From the NCBI RefSeq assembly GCF_030272615.1, contig NC_081412.1:26258501-26318500 (forward strand): 60,000 nucleotides of DNA, in the 5' to 3' direction. Below, one piece after another: positions 11,698 to 21,893 of this stretch. This DNA comes from Cryptomeria japonica. Taxonomy: Eukaryota > Streptophyta > Pinopsida > Cupressales > Cupressaceae. Within the stretch, counting starts at the first letter, position 1. The number at the start of each line of letters is the position of its first letter. A model generated the notes under the pieces. The model was not told the DNA's origin, searched no databases, and saw nothing but the letters and a program-made list of their open reading frames with translations. The translations under genes were made by a program, and so were the position numbers.

Positions 11698-12942
11698 TAC
11701 AAGTTAATATTATTATTATAATATATTGGCAAATTTCATGTGTTGTTTCCAAATGGCATGAACCAGCTGAATCTGAGGGAGATTTTTGTCATCCCTTGTT
11801 CGAAGGTTGAGAGGGCTTTCACATTATTACTGGGTGAAGAGTGGATTATGAATAACCAATTTACTTCACCTTCATGGGTAGTGTCCAGATTTTCTACCAT
11901 TGTCATGGACCTTTCTTGGTTGAATGAGTTCACAAAATTCATAATTGGTTCTTTTGTCCAGCCATCTTACTTCACCTAGGAGGAGCTTGATCAACAAATT
12001 TTAAATTATAGTCTGTTGGATGGTGATTAGTTGGTGGGAGCTTTCCTTAACATGGGTGAAATCTTGGAGGACTCAATAGCTAGGTCAGTTTTTCTTTCTA
12101 TCATCAATGGACTAAGGTATTCTTCCTCTATCCCATTCCGCAATTGGCTCAAAAACAATGCAAAAATTCTAGGATAGTTTTTGGTCTCAAATTCTCTCTC
12201 CAAATTTCATGGGTTAAGAGTGTTGTACAAACATGCTGAATCGACCCACATGGATACATGGGATCCTTTCCTACTCTAATGGAGATAGAATACTCTGCGG
12301 GTTCCACTAATGGGAAATAGTGCTTGTAGAGCCTTTTTTAGTGTGGCTCAATTTTTCTTGCTCGTTCTTCTCCAGCACAATGCAATACATGTTTTGGCCT
12401 CTGAGAATAATCGAGTCTATATGGTCAATTTTTTTGCATTTTGGCACAACATTTCATCGCATGAGATTCCAAATACGAGATTGGCCTTATGTCTGTTGAG
12501 CCATAAATCCGAGGAGTCATTAGGTCTTAAGTTTCTGGGTTTTGAGGATAGCATGGCAAACAACACTTTTGCTTTGGAACACTTGGATACAATGGTTTCT
12601 TGGTGGCTTAGTTTATTATGCCAAATGGTTCAGCCTCTCTTGCACTAATTTTTTTTTTGTTGCTCATACCCAGATGCGGAGTACTCATCAACAGAAGATT
12701 GGGTAGATTATTGACCATTAGAATAGAAATATAGTTCACAAAATCATTATTATTTGTTATGTCACCTAGGGTAGGTGTCGCTAGTGATCATATCTTTTGT
12801 AAATAAGTACTTTGAATTCCTCTACTAGACTTCATAGTGGATCTGAGGGTGTTTTCTCCCATTCATCTTGATACTTTTATTTGTAATTTTTGTTATTACT
12901 AATATAATTATTATAGGCTCTGGCCTTTTACCCTTAAAAAAA
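11698..12942 (+). mobile_element. 5'-truncated LINE fragment with diverged target-site duplication
   Basis: It ends in a LINE-like tail (GGCTCTGGCCTTTTACCCTT followed by A8). It is bracketed by similar 19-bp sequences at 11679-11697 and 12943-12961 that differ at two positions, a plausible aged target-site duplication. No RNase H is left. The inserted part is a broken frame (11737-12648) plus a short 3' UTR. Confidence 0.65.
11737..12648 (+). pseudogene. Broken frame in truncated LINE; possible fourth copy of the unknown LINE module
   Basis: One frame of about 300 codons is readable through six stops, four of them TAG. Near its start, 'VERAFTLLLGEEWI' followed by an S.F segment resembles 'WRAVRLLFGEEFL' of the fragment at 18556-19248 and the frames at 17570-17073 and 37542-38150. 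The later part (12310-12648) starts with a hydrophobic stretch that looks like a signal peptide, but it is in frame with the rest and is best read as part of the same decayed protein. I do not recognise the family. Confidence 0.45.
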
Positions 12943-13104
12943 ATTAAATAATATTAATATTGCACTCTTATCATAATCTTAATTATTATTATATTCTTTT
13001 TAATAATAAATATTTTAATTTTAAATTAATTAAATTTTATATTAAATATATTACTATTGTTAAAAATGAATTAGTATAATTTTAATAATAAATGAAATAT
13101 ATAA

Positions 13105-13175
13105 AGGCTAGAGCCTAGCTTGATTGGTGAGAGCTTCGAGTGGTGAAGCACAAGGTCTAAATAAATAAATAAATA
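13105..13175 (+). mobile_element. Short SINE-like insertion
   Basis: A 71-bp segment contains 'tagcttgattggtgagagc', which resembles a tRNA-derived pol III box A. It ends in an (AAAT)n tail and is flanked by the 10-bp direct repeat AAATATATAA at 13095-13104 and 13176-13185. No clear box B is present, so it may be 3'-deleted or not a SINE. Confidence 0.4.
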
Positions 13176-13394
13176 AAATATATAATAATAATACTATTAT
13201 CTTTTTACAAGAACTTGTTATTTTGTGTTTAAAAAAATATATTTTTTCAATTTCTTTAAAAAACATTTAATATATTTATTTTCCTAAATAAATATCAATA
13301 ATTTATGTAGATGATGCAAAGAGATATCAAATTTAAAAAATATTTACCCTGACCATAGATTAATTAATTCCATATGGTTAATATTTATTAGAAA

Positions 13395-13985
<591 letters not shown>

Positions 13986-14102
13986 AAAAATAGCTAGGTG
14001 GGTGCCATTGTAGTGTTATGCCTCTCAGTGTAATAATAATAATTATTATTATAACAATAATTATAATTATTATTTTTTGATCAAATTATTATTATTATTA
14101 TT

Positions 14103-14425
14103 AAGATCTTTATTAATTATTTTATTAAAAAAAAAATTAATTATACATTAAAAATAAAAAATATATTTTTAGAACTTAAAAAAGAAAGTAATTCATATTT
14201 AAGTTCATTTAAGTAACGTTCACACATTTTATTAAATAATTATTATTATTTATCAAATAATAATTATTAAGATCTTTATTAATTATTTTATTAAAAAACT
14301 TTTAGTTATATATTAAAAATAAAATTTATTTTTTAGAACTTTAAAAAGAAAGTAATTCATAAGTAATATGAAAAATAGTATTTAAGAATTTAAGCGAAGT
14401 TCACACATTTTATTTTAAAAAAAGG
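14103..14425. repeat. Tandem duplication, 166-bp period
   Basis: Units start at 14103 and 14269 with 'aagatctttattaattattt'. Both contain 'gaaagtaattcat' and end with 'ttcacacattttatt'. Confidence 0.85.
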
Positions 14426-15153
14426 TTCTTACCTTATTAAAAGCTATCATTTCTTGAAAAGCTAAGTTCACTTCCCACTTAATTCAAAAGTCAAATTAGC
14501 AACTATAAAAAAAATGTATGAGCTCTAGTGATGGGGAGTATTGTTTAATTTTATCTCATGCATTTGATGGCAAAGAAGTGCTTTTATTTATAAATAATAA
14601 ATAGAGCAAGAATAAAGGGGTGAGGGTTGATAGAAGTATTCTAAAGCTTAGCACCTCTAGATTGTAAGGGCAAGGAAGTGAAGGTTGAGCGATTTTCATA
14701 ATTATGGAGAGAAAATTTGCAACAATAATGTATAATACAACCATAGGGTTCACAGAGTTTTGAATGGTGGTGCTCTAGAGAATAGTGGGATCAATCTAGA
14801 GAGAAAAGAGGTAATCAATTGGAGTGGAGGATAGCAACATGGAGCTTTGAAGAAATGCTTTCTAAGCAATGAGTCGGGTATGTGACTAGAAACCTATCTA
14901 TATTTTATTCTTCACTTCTTATACTAATGAGATTAGGCCAATAGGAAAATACATGGAAATAAGAAAGTAGGACTACTCAAGAAAAAATTGTATAGTTATG
15001 CACTATGGTCTTGATTTCTCAATAGACTTAATAAAAAGATTTATATTTTATCTTAATTTAGAAACTAATTATAAAATATTATAGAGCCATATCTATGTCA
15101 ATACATGTCAATCCTTAGATTCTCCATGTATGAACTTGTTTGTCATGAATACG
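14426..15153. other. Unassigned intergenic DNA left of the foldback element
   Basis: No supported frame or repeat. It may contain the true left terminus of the foldback element: the right arm is cut at 20925, so comparison of the arms cannot show where the element really begins. Confidence 0.4.
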
Positions 15154-16515
15154 CTATCCATGTCTCATGTTATGAGCAAGCCCTTCTTTAATTACCATGG
15201 TTGTTCTATTCGATTGTCTAAATCCCTCCACTTGGCTTAAACGACACACACTAAGCACTGATCGCTTAGTGTGTAGTGCGGTGGGGTCCACCCAATCTAC
15301 TTTTCCTTCTGTCGTTTTCATTTTGAGTTATTTTTACTGTTCCCATTTATTTACTTTTCATGATTTTAGTCCCATATTTGTTGCAATGAGGTAAAAAGGG
15401 TAGAAGAGATATATAAAGCGTATAGGTAACAATTACTATAATATAAGAACAATAATCAAATTGATTGCAAACTTTTCTCTATGCTATTCAACTCTTCACT
15501 TACCTAAATAGCATTTCAAATACATCTCATTTCAGCTATAATATTTGACATCCTTCACATCCCAAAAGCATCAAACAAACCCATTTTGTGCAAATGCTAC
15601 TATTCATATTCTAATTTGTATATTTGACTCCCTTAAATTTGGGGGTTACGTTATGAAATTCCAATTTACAATTAGACTTGTAACTTTTTACAAGATGAGC
15701 TTATTATTATTAACACTAAATGTAATAGATATATTTGAATCAATTTCACAATAGAAATATAATATTATTATTATATCTTTATTTTAACTTCAATTTTTAT
15801 TATATTTTTATTAATAGTAAAATAATATTAAATATATGTTATTTATTAAATTATATACTAAGAATATTATTTTAATATATATAAAATGATAATTTATATT
15901 ATATTATAAGATTATAATAATATATCTTTATTATTTTTTAATTTTTATTATTTTATTATTTTATATTTATTATTATTAGTATTATATTTTTTATCATAGT
16001 GTCATCTTTTTATTAATAATAAAATCATTTTAATTATCAATTAGTTAAGTTCTATATTAAATATATCATTATAACTTAACTATTGTTATTTTATATTAAT
16101 ATTATGCGAAAAAAATTGGTATACATATTTTTCTAAAATTTTATACAATAGTTCATTTAATAATTTATTTACATTTTTACTTGATATGTATATATATAAT
16201 AACTTTTAACTATATATATTTAAAACCTTTTTAAACAACTTAATATTAAAGTGAAATGTAATTTTTTTTGAAGATATATATAAATGTTTTTTCTAGGCAT
16301 TTTCAAATATATATATTATAATCTTAACCCTATCATAAATGTAAGTGTAAACACAAGGTTAATCATCAACCTTATCTAAACATGTGTTTACGTTACATTT
16401 ACATTAGACTTAAATTATAATACATCATTAAAAAACCTATATAAAAAAACATTCATACATATACTAAAAAAAAATTATATTTCAATTTAATATTAATTTG
16501 TTTAAAGAAGTTTAA
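15154..16515 (+). repeat. Left arm of the 1.36-kb inverted repeat
   Basis: It pairs with 20925-19557. Near its outer end (15243-15271) is a nested hairpin with an 11-bp stem ACACACTAAGC and a 7-nt loop. The inner end merges into the target-site duplication of the minus LINE. Confidence 0.9.
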
Positions 16516-17072
16516 TTTTTTTTTGAATTGCTAATATTTATATTTTATTATTTAAAGCTAAAAAGTACAACTTCATCAAAAAAAATCAATATCAAACCAC
16601 CCACAAAAACTATCCAAAGCACCCATCTAAAACCATGATTTCCAAAATCAGTGTTATGCTCAAACACTACCCCACACCCACAACTTCAAGAACAGAAGTT
16701 CACAAATTACATCATGCCAATCAAAATTCTGGCCGAAACTGTTCAAATAGTTTATAACAGAAACAAAAAATTCAAGTTTTTGCAAATAAAATTTTATCTA
16801 AACAAAAAAATGCCACCCGAAAGTACCCTGGCCCAGAGAACACCTCATCTCTCTTTCTTCATAGCTCCTCCAACCGAGGCGTTTGAATCTCCATTGGTCC
16901 TTCATGTACCTTTGGTAGCAACCCCTCGAGAATTTGGTCCTTCTGCCACTCCACCAGCACCATCGGCCACACCACCCAGTTCAACCTGCCTTGCCAATTC
17001 CACCGATAGTCATCTCGTAATCGACCTCATACTTCTCATCTCATCCACCATCCTCTCATCCACACCCGCCTA

Positions 17073-17570
17073 TCAAATTACATCTTCAAGTTCCATTATT
17101 TGGATGTAAAACACCAGACCTTCCCAACCACATCTCGCATCATCCCTGAAACGAGCTCGAGCTTCCTCTCGATAGTGAAGAAATTGGATTCGGGAACACC
17201 TCGCTCGCATTTCAACATTTTCCTCTGGGATTCCTTCAGAGAGGTTGAAGCCCCAACTCGGCATGACCCATTCCAGTAGAGACTCCATATTTAACAGGTA
17301 TTCTTGTGAAATAATCTTCTTCAAAACCTTCCTCACATCCACGCATGAATATCCCAATTCTAGTCCCCAAGCCATGATTAGGGAGTAGATGTCAGCTTTG
17401 CATCTATACATGTGGCCGATAACCGCCTCCTCCACCCCCAAGACCAACTAAATCGCCTTCAAAAACAACAGGTCTTTTGCAAGAAACATTTTCTCAAGCT
17501 TTTTCTATGGGATGGGACCTTGAAAAGCTAGCATTAGCTTGGAAGACTGCAAGGTAAAATTTGCTTCCAT
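17073..17570 (-). pseudogene. Unknown LINE-associated module (copy A)
   Basis: A frame from ATG 17570 ('MEANFTLQSSKL') to the end at 17073 carries two internal stops. Key segments: 'FLKAI', then a stop, then 'LVLGVEEAVIGHMYRCK', 'DIYSLIMAWGLELG' (Asp codon near 17393), 'MESLLEW', and near the end 'RCGWEGL'. The same order occurs in copy B (37542-38150), including MEANFTL and the in-frame spacing. It lies about 395 nt beyond RNase H and is absent after RNase H in the complete LINE at 38570-46467. I do not recognise the family; predicted content is soluble and helical, with no membrane segment. Confidence 0.7.
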
Positions 17571-17841
17571 TCTGGGCATACACAGGAAGAATACACTGCA
17601 AAAGAAAATCTAATGGATTCTGCCAAAAACCAGTTTTCTTCACCAACTCACAAACCAATCTCATTAAATGCATGAGAATACCAAAATTAGAAGTACTAAA
17701 GATGGCACGCTCCATCGCCGCTGCCATTTCAGAGGACATTCTGCAATAAATGCGCATTAACACGCTAGCCTTACAACTTTGAAAGACTGGTTGAAAGACA
17801 TGTAATTTGAATTTGCAAGCGTACAAACTTAGCAGTGAACC

Positions 17842-18339
17842 TTAACTCCATCGAATGATACCATCTTTACAATCGCACCACCTCACTTCCCCTATAGAAA
17901 GTTCACACGCCACATTTGAAAGGTCATTAGCAATGGCATTTCCTCCTCTTTTCACATGGGAGATACAAAAATCTTGGACGAATTTTAGCTTTTCACTAAT
18001 TATGTGTATGAATTTATTCAGCTTCCAACATGGGGTATCACTTTTGATCAATGCATTGACCATAATTTAGGAATCGCCCTCTAGATGTACCTTCATAGCC
18101 TTCATGTTTACTGCCAAATCAGCCGCCAGTAAGGTCGCTTGAGCCTCCGCCTCATTATTGGTTTCATCTTGAAGCCTTCTTGCTCCTGTAAAGAGGATCT
18201 TCCCTTCATCATCATAGGCCACGCATCCCGCACTTGAAGTCCCCAAATTACCTTTTGAGGCCCCATTGAAATTTATTTTCACCCACCCCCTCTTCGGATT
18301 TGACCACTTCACAACCTCCTCATCAAGAGAATCACACAA
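17842..18339 (-). pseudogene. LINE ORF2 remnant: RNase H domain, one stop
   Basis: C-terminal RNase H of a LINE polyprotein. 'KINFNGASKGN' stands where the first catalytic Asp is usual (FDG), so that Asp reads as Asn. 'NNEAEAQATLLAADLA' gives the Glu. 'VHLEGDS' gives the second Asp, directly before a TAG. The second half continues in a neighbouring frame with 'ISHVKRGGNAIANDLSN', where the last catalytic Asp region is kept as AND. The 5' truncation removed everything upstream. Confidence 0.85.
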
Positions 18340-18552
18340 AGGATTAACCTTGGGGAACCCATGAATGGGTCAAAGAAGTTTTAAATTTATTTATATAAAA
18401 TTAGTCAAAAATTATTATATATATACATATCAAGTAAAAATGTAAAAAAATTATTAAATGAACTATTGTAAAAATGTATGAAAATATTTCTTTTAAAACT
18501 TCTTTAAAAAAATTAAAATTAAATTTGCATATAAGTAAAAATGTAAATAAAG

Positions 18553-19460
18553 CTAATGCCTGTGTTTTGTGGCCTGATCTCGAGTAATAGGTTGACGAAT
18601 GTCTTCAGAGTGGATGGAGAAGTTTTTTGGAGGGCAGTGAGGTTGTTGTTTGGGGAGGAATTCTTGACTTTGGACTGGCGGCCGAGAACTAACCTTGACA
18701 TTTCGTCGTTGTTCATTGCCTTGGCCTTGCAGGTGGGAAAGTCGGCGGAGGAAGTGCAATGGATTACCTCTTTGGTGTTGAGACCCAAATGGGCGGGTGG
18801 TTTGCAGGAAGTGGTGGCTCGAGCCGATATTAGCAAGGGGCTGAAGTCGATGGAAGGACCATGGCGGAGGATTGGAGTGGATGTGGGGGCGTTGCAGCCG
18901 TTTGTCATTTGGTCGGCCTCCAGGCCTGTTGCATTGCAGATGGAGGACACAAGGAAGGGTTGGGGCAAGATTGTGGAATTTGTGCATAAATTGGGGCCGA
19001 CTGAGCGAGTGAAATTTTGAGGGAAGGTGACCCCAATTCGGTCTGAGGCCCCTCTGGATGAGGATGGGAGGCCTATGGTGCGACATCAGCTTCCAAAGAA
19101 GCAGACAAAGGTGGTGGAGCGTGGGTCTCTGTGTGGTGGCAGGCCAGGAATGGCGCCAGGTGGAGGGAGCATGATGCAGGAGGTAGAGCCCAGCCGGGGT
19201 ATTCCAAATTTCTCAAGGGAAGAGGCTTTGGGGTGGTTTGGTAGATAGGAACATTAGGTTAATCGGGGCCTCCTTTAGGTGGGATTGTGTTTGTAAGTGG
19301 CCTTTTTTATGGCTATTGGCCTTGTTGGGGTGGTGTCTAGTCGGGTTCCTTTTTGTAGTAGGGGCGAGACCCCATGTTGTGGAAGAATGTCTATCTGCTT
19401 TTTGGATGTAAAACTTTTCTAATTTAAGCAATATATTATCCTGTTATCGATCAAAAAAAA
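18553..19460 (+). mobile_element. 5'-truncated LINE fragment, plus, inside foldback loop
   Basis: Flanked by ATGTAAATAAAG at 18541-18552 and 19461-19472, a perfect 12-bp target duplication that extends by A residues into the poly(A). The 3' end reads TTATCGATC followed by A8. Its G+C content is well above its surroundings. It consists of the unknown LINE module frame plus a 3' UTR of about 200 bp. Confidence 0.88.
18556..19248 (+). pseudogene. Unknown LINE-associated module (copy C, longest open)
   Basis: 154 codons are open from 18556 to a TGA at 19018-19020, then 75 more in the same frame to TAG 19248. The frame is probably truncated at its N-terminus by the insertion. Segments match copies A and B: 'FWRAVRLLFGEEFLTLDW', 'NLDISSLFIALALQVG' (Asp codon near 18697), 'LQEVV', then 'RKGWGKIVEFVHKLG'. 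The C-terminal extension is basic and glycine-rich. An antisense frame over the same stretch is a shadow. Function unknown; its repeated position downstream of LINE RNase H suggests an element-encoded protein. Confidence 0.65.
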
Positions 19461-19556
19461 ATGTAAATAAAGTTATAAAACATTATTTAAATTTATATAT
19501 AAAATGTATGAAAATATTTTATAACTTTATTTACATTTTTACTTGAACTATTTCTT

Positions 19557-20925
19557 TTAAAACTTCTTTAAACAAATTAATATTAAATTGAAATATAATT
19601 TCTTTTAGTATATGTATGAATGTTTTTTTATATAGGTTTTTTAATGATGTATTATAATTTAAGTCTAATGTAAATGTAACGTAAACACATGTTTAGATAA
19701 GGTTGAGGATTAAACTTGTGTTTACACTTACATTTATGATAGGGTTAAGATTATAATATATATCTTTGAAAATGCCTAGAAAAAACATTTATATATATCT
19801 TCAAACGAAATTATATTTCACTTTAATATTAGATTTTTTAAAACGGTTTTAAATCTATATATATGTGATTAGTTAAAAGTCATTATATATATACATATCA
19901 AGTATAAAGTAAATAAATTATTAAATGAACTATTGTATAAAATTTTAGAAAAATATGTATACTAATTTTTTTTTGCATAATATTAATATAAAATAATAAT
20001 AGTTAAGTTATAATGATATATTTAATTTAAAACTTAACTAATTGATAATTAAAATTATTTTATTATTAATAAAAACATGACACTATGATAAAAATTATAA
20101 TACTAATAATAATATATATAAAATAATAAAATTATAAAATTATAAAATAATAAAGATATATTATTATAATCTTATAATATAATATAAATTATTATTTTAT
20201 ATATATTAAAATAATATACTTAGTATATAATTTAATAGATAACATATATTTAAGATTATTTTATTATTAATAAAAATATAATAAAAAGTGAAGTTAGAAA
20301 AAGATATAATATTAATATTATATTTCTATTGTGAAATTGATTCAAATGTATCTATTACATTTGGTTTTAGAAATCCAAAGCTCATCTTTTAAATATTTAC
20401 AAGTCTAATTGTAAATTGGAATTTCATAACCTAACCCCCAAATTTAAGTGAGTCAAAAATACAAATTAGAATATGAATAGTAGCATTTTCACAAAAAGGG
20501 TTTGTTTGATGCTTTTGGGACGTGAAGCATGTCAAATATTATAGCTGGAAATGAGATGTATTTGAAATGTTATTCGGGTATGCGAAGAGTTGAATAGCAT
20601 AGAGAAAAGTTTGCAATCAATTTGATTATTGTTCTTATATTACAGTAATTGTTACCTATACACTTTATATATCTCTTCTGCCCTTTTCACCTCATCGCAA
20701 CAAATATGGGACTAAAATCATGAAAAGTAAATAAATGGGAACAATAAAAATAACTCAAAACAGAAACAACGGAAGGAAAAGCAGATTGGGTGGACCCCAC
20801 TGCACTACACACTAAGCGGTCAGCACTTAGTGTGTCATTTAAGCCAGGTGGAGGGATTTAGATAGTCGAATAGAACAGTCATGGTAATTAAAGAAGGGCT
20901 TGCTCATAACATGAGACATGGATAG
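19557..20925 (-). repeat. Right arm of the 1.36-kb inverted repeat, outer end cut
   Basis: Reverse complement of 15154-16515. It ends abruptly at 20925, where the Athila-type LTR begins at 20926 with TGTTCC. Confidence 0.9.
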
Positions 20926-21840
20926 TGTTCCAATGGCTACAGGAACAGTCAATCCAAGGACGTCTACTACAGTGAAAGAAGAAAACTAAATTTAACAAAG
21001 GCACAGGAAGACTCACCAAGTGGGCCCCCTTGGATGAGTGCTTCTAGGCTTCCAAAATAACTCTAAGTGCTCAGAATAACATATCTTTATTCATTGTTTC
21101 TCAAAAATTGATACATTATTCAGAATCAAAAGAAACTCAAAACACACTGCAACTTTATTTCTAAATCTTATGCTCTTTTCCTTGTCTTTTCTTTCTAACC
21201 TCATAGAAGAGACAAAGAGACTTATTTAAAAGAAAACAATAACTTCCTACAATTAAGATCACGCCGATGAGAAGAGGTGGATAACATTCATGAAGGAGAA
21301 CAGTCGGATTTAAGCCACTAAAAACGTGGATCTAAACCAAACCACAGCCAAAACATAGCATGGTGGTATTACAAGATTGATGCCCACTAGAGTCAGACAT
21401 AAGTGAGTCTTGTGCACCTACTTCTCCTCTATTGTTCCTTACGCTCATTATCCTCTTTGTTGATTTGAACTTTTAGTCACCTCCTTGAATATCTCAAACT
21501 GCAATTGGAGTGACAGGAGAACCTTCTCCGCAACATCTCATTTATTCCTGCAATTCAAAAGAGAAAACATACAAGCATACACATGTCTATTTTAATTAAT
21601 CATAACATCTATTAATTTCATACATGATATCGCCTATGACAATCTGTATGGCAATAGGAATAAATCACATGGCTGCAAGAATAACTGGCAAAGACAAAAC
21701 ATGATTTAATGGGTTCAGTTAACATCTAAAATGCATATAATCAAACTTTAATACATCATTACCATCCCATCATATAAATCAAAACATGACAAAAACTAAT
21801 GAGTTCTAGGAATAAAAGGAACTAATATCTCAACTCATCA
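20926..21840 (-). repeat. 3' LTR of the Athila-type element, truncated
   Basis: Matches 29189-30104 throughout. Starts (minus strand) TGATGAG next to the PPT and stops at ...CATTGGAACA, where the 5' LTR continues for a further 356 bp to GGACTGAACA. Confidence 0.9.
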
Positions 21841-21851
21841 TGCCCCCCAAC
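21841..21851 (-). other. Polypurine tract of the Athila-type element
   Basis: The minus strand reads GTTGGGGGGCA directly before the LTR start TGATGAG. This is the expected primer site for plus-strand synthesis. Confidence 0.75.
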
Positions 21852-21893
21852 TTAGTGTCTTGTTGATCCTATAGCAAGAGAAAAGTTTTTGAT

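Larger units (their letters stand above)
16516..18371 (-). mobile_element. 5'-truncated LINE, minus, with poly(T)-marked 3' end
   Basis: On the plus strand: target duplication AAAGAAGTTTAA (16504-16515), T9, then LINE sequence, then AAAGAAGTTTTAA (18372-18384). The fragment carries the RNase H end of ORF2 (18339-17842) and, about 395 nt beyond it, a separate decayed frame (17570-17073). The copies of the target sequence differ by one base, indicating age. Confidence 0.85.
15154..20925. mobile_element. Large foldback (inverted-repeat) element, invaded by two LINEs
   Basis: The left arm (15154-16515) and right arm (19557-20925) are reverse complements over their whole length, with small indels and scattered substitutions. 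The match starts at CTATCCATGTCTCATG (left) and ends at its complement (right). The loop was small before LINEs entered at 16516-18371 and 18553-19460; removing both leaves about 3 kb. Neither arm codes for a protein. Candidates are a foldback/Mutator-like non-autonomous DNA element or an inverted duplication of host DNA. Terminal target duplications cannot be read because the right end is a breakpoint with the Athila-type LTR. Confidence 0.85.

Noticed and set aside
12310-12648. Apparent small secreted protein with signal-like start
   Set aside because: In frame with the upstream decayed LINE frame and inside a LINE with poly(A); the hydrophobic start is coincidental.
16651-17109. Plus-strand 152-codon frame with Pro/Thr/Ser-rich end
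   Set aside because: Lies antisense to the 3' UTR and module end of the minus LINE.
18519-19086. Two minus-strand frames of 149 and 177 codons
   Set aside because: They overlap the plus-strand module frame that is supported by similarity to other copies and by the orientation of the poly(A).
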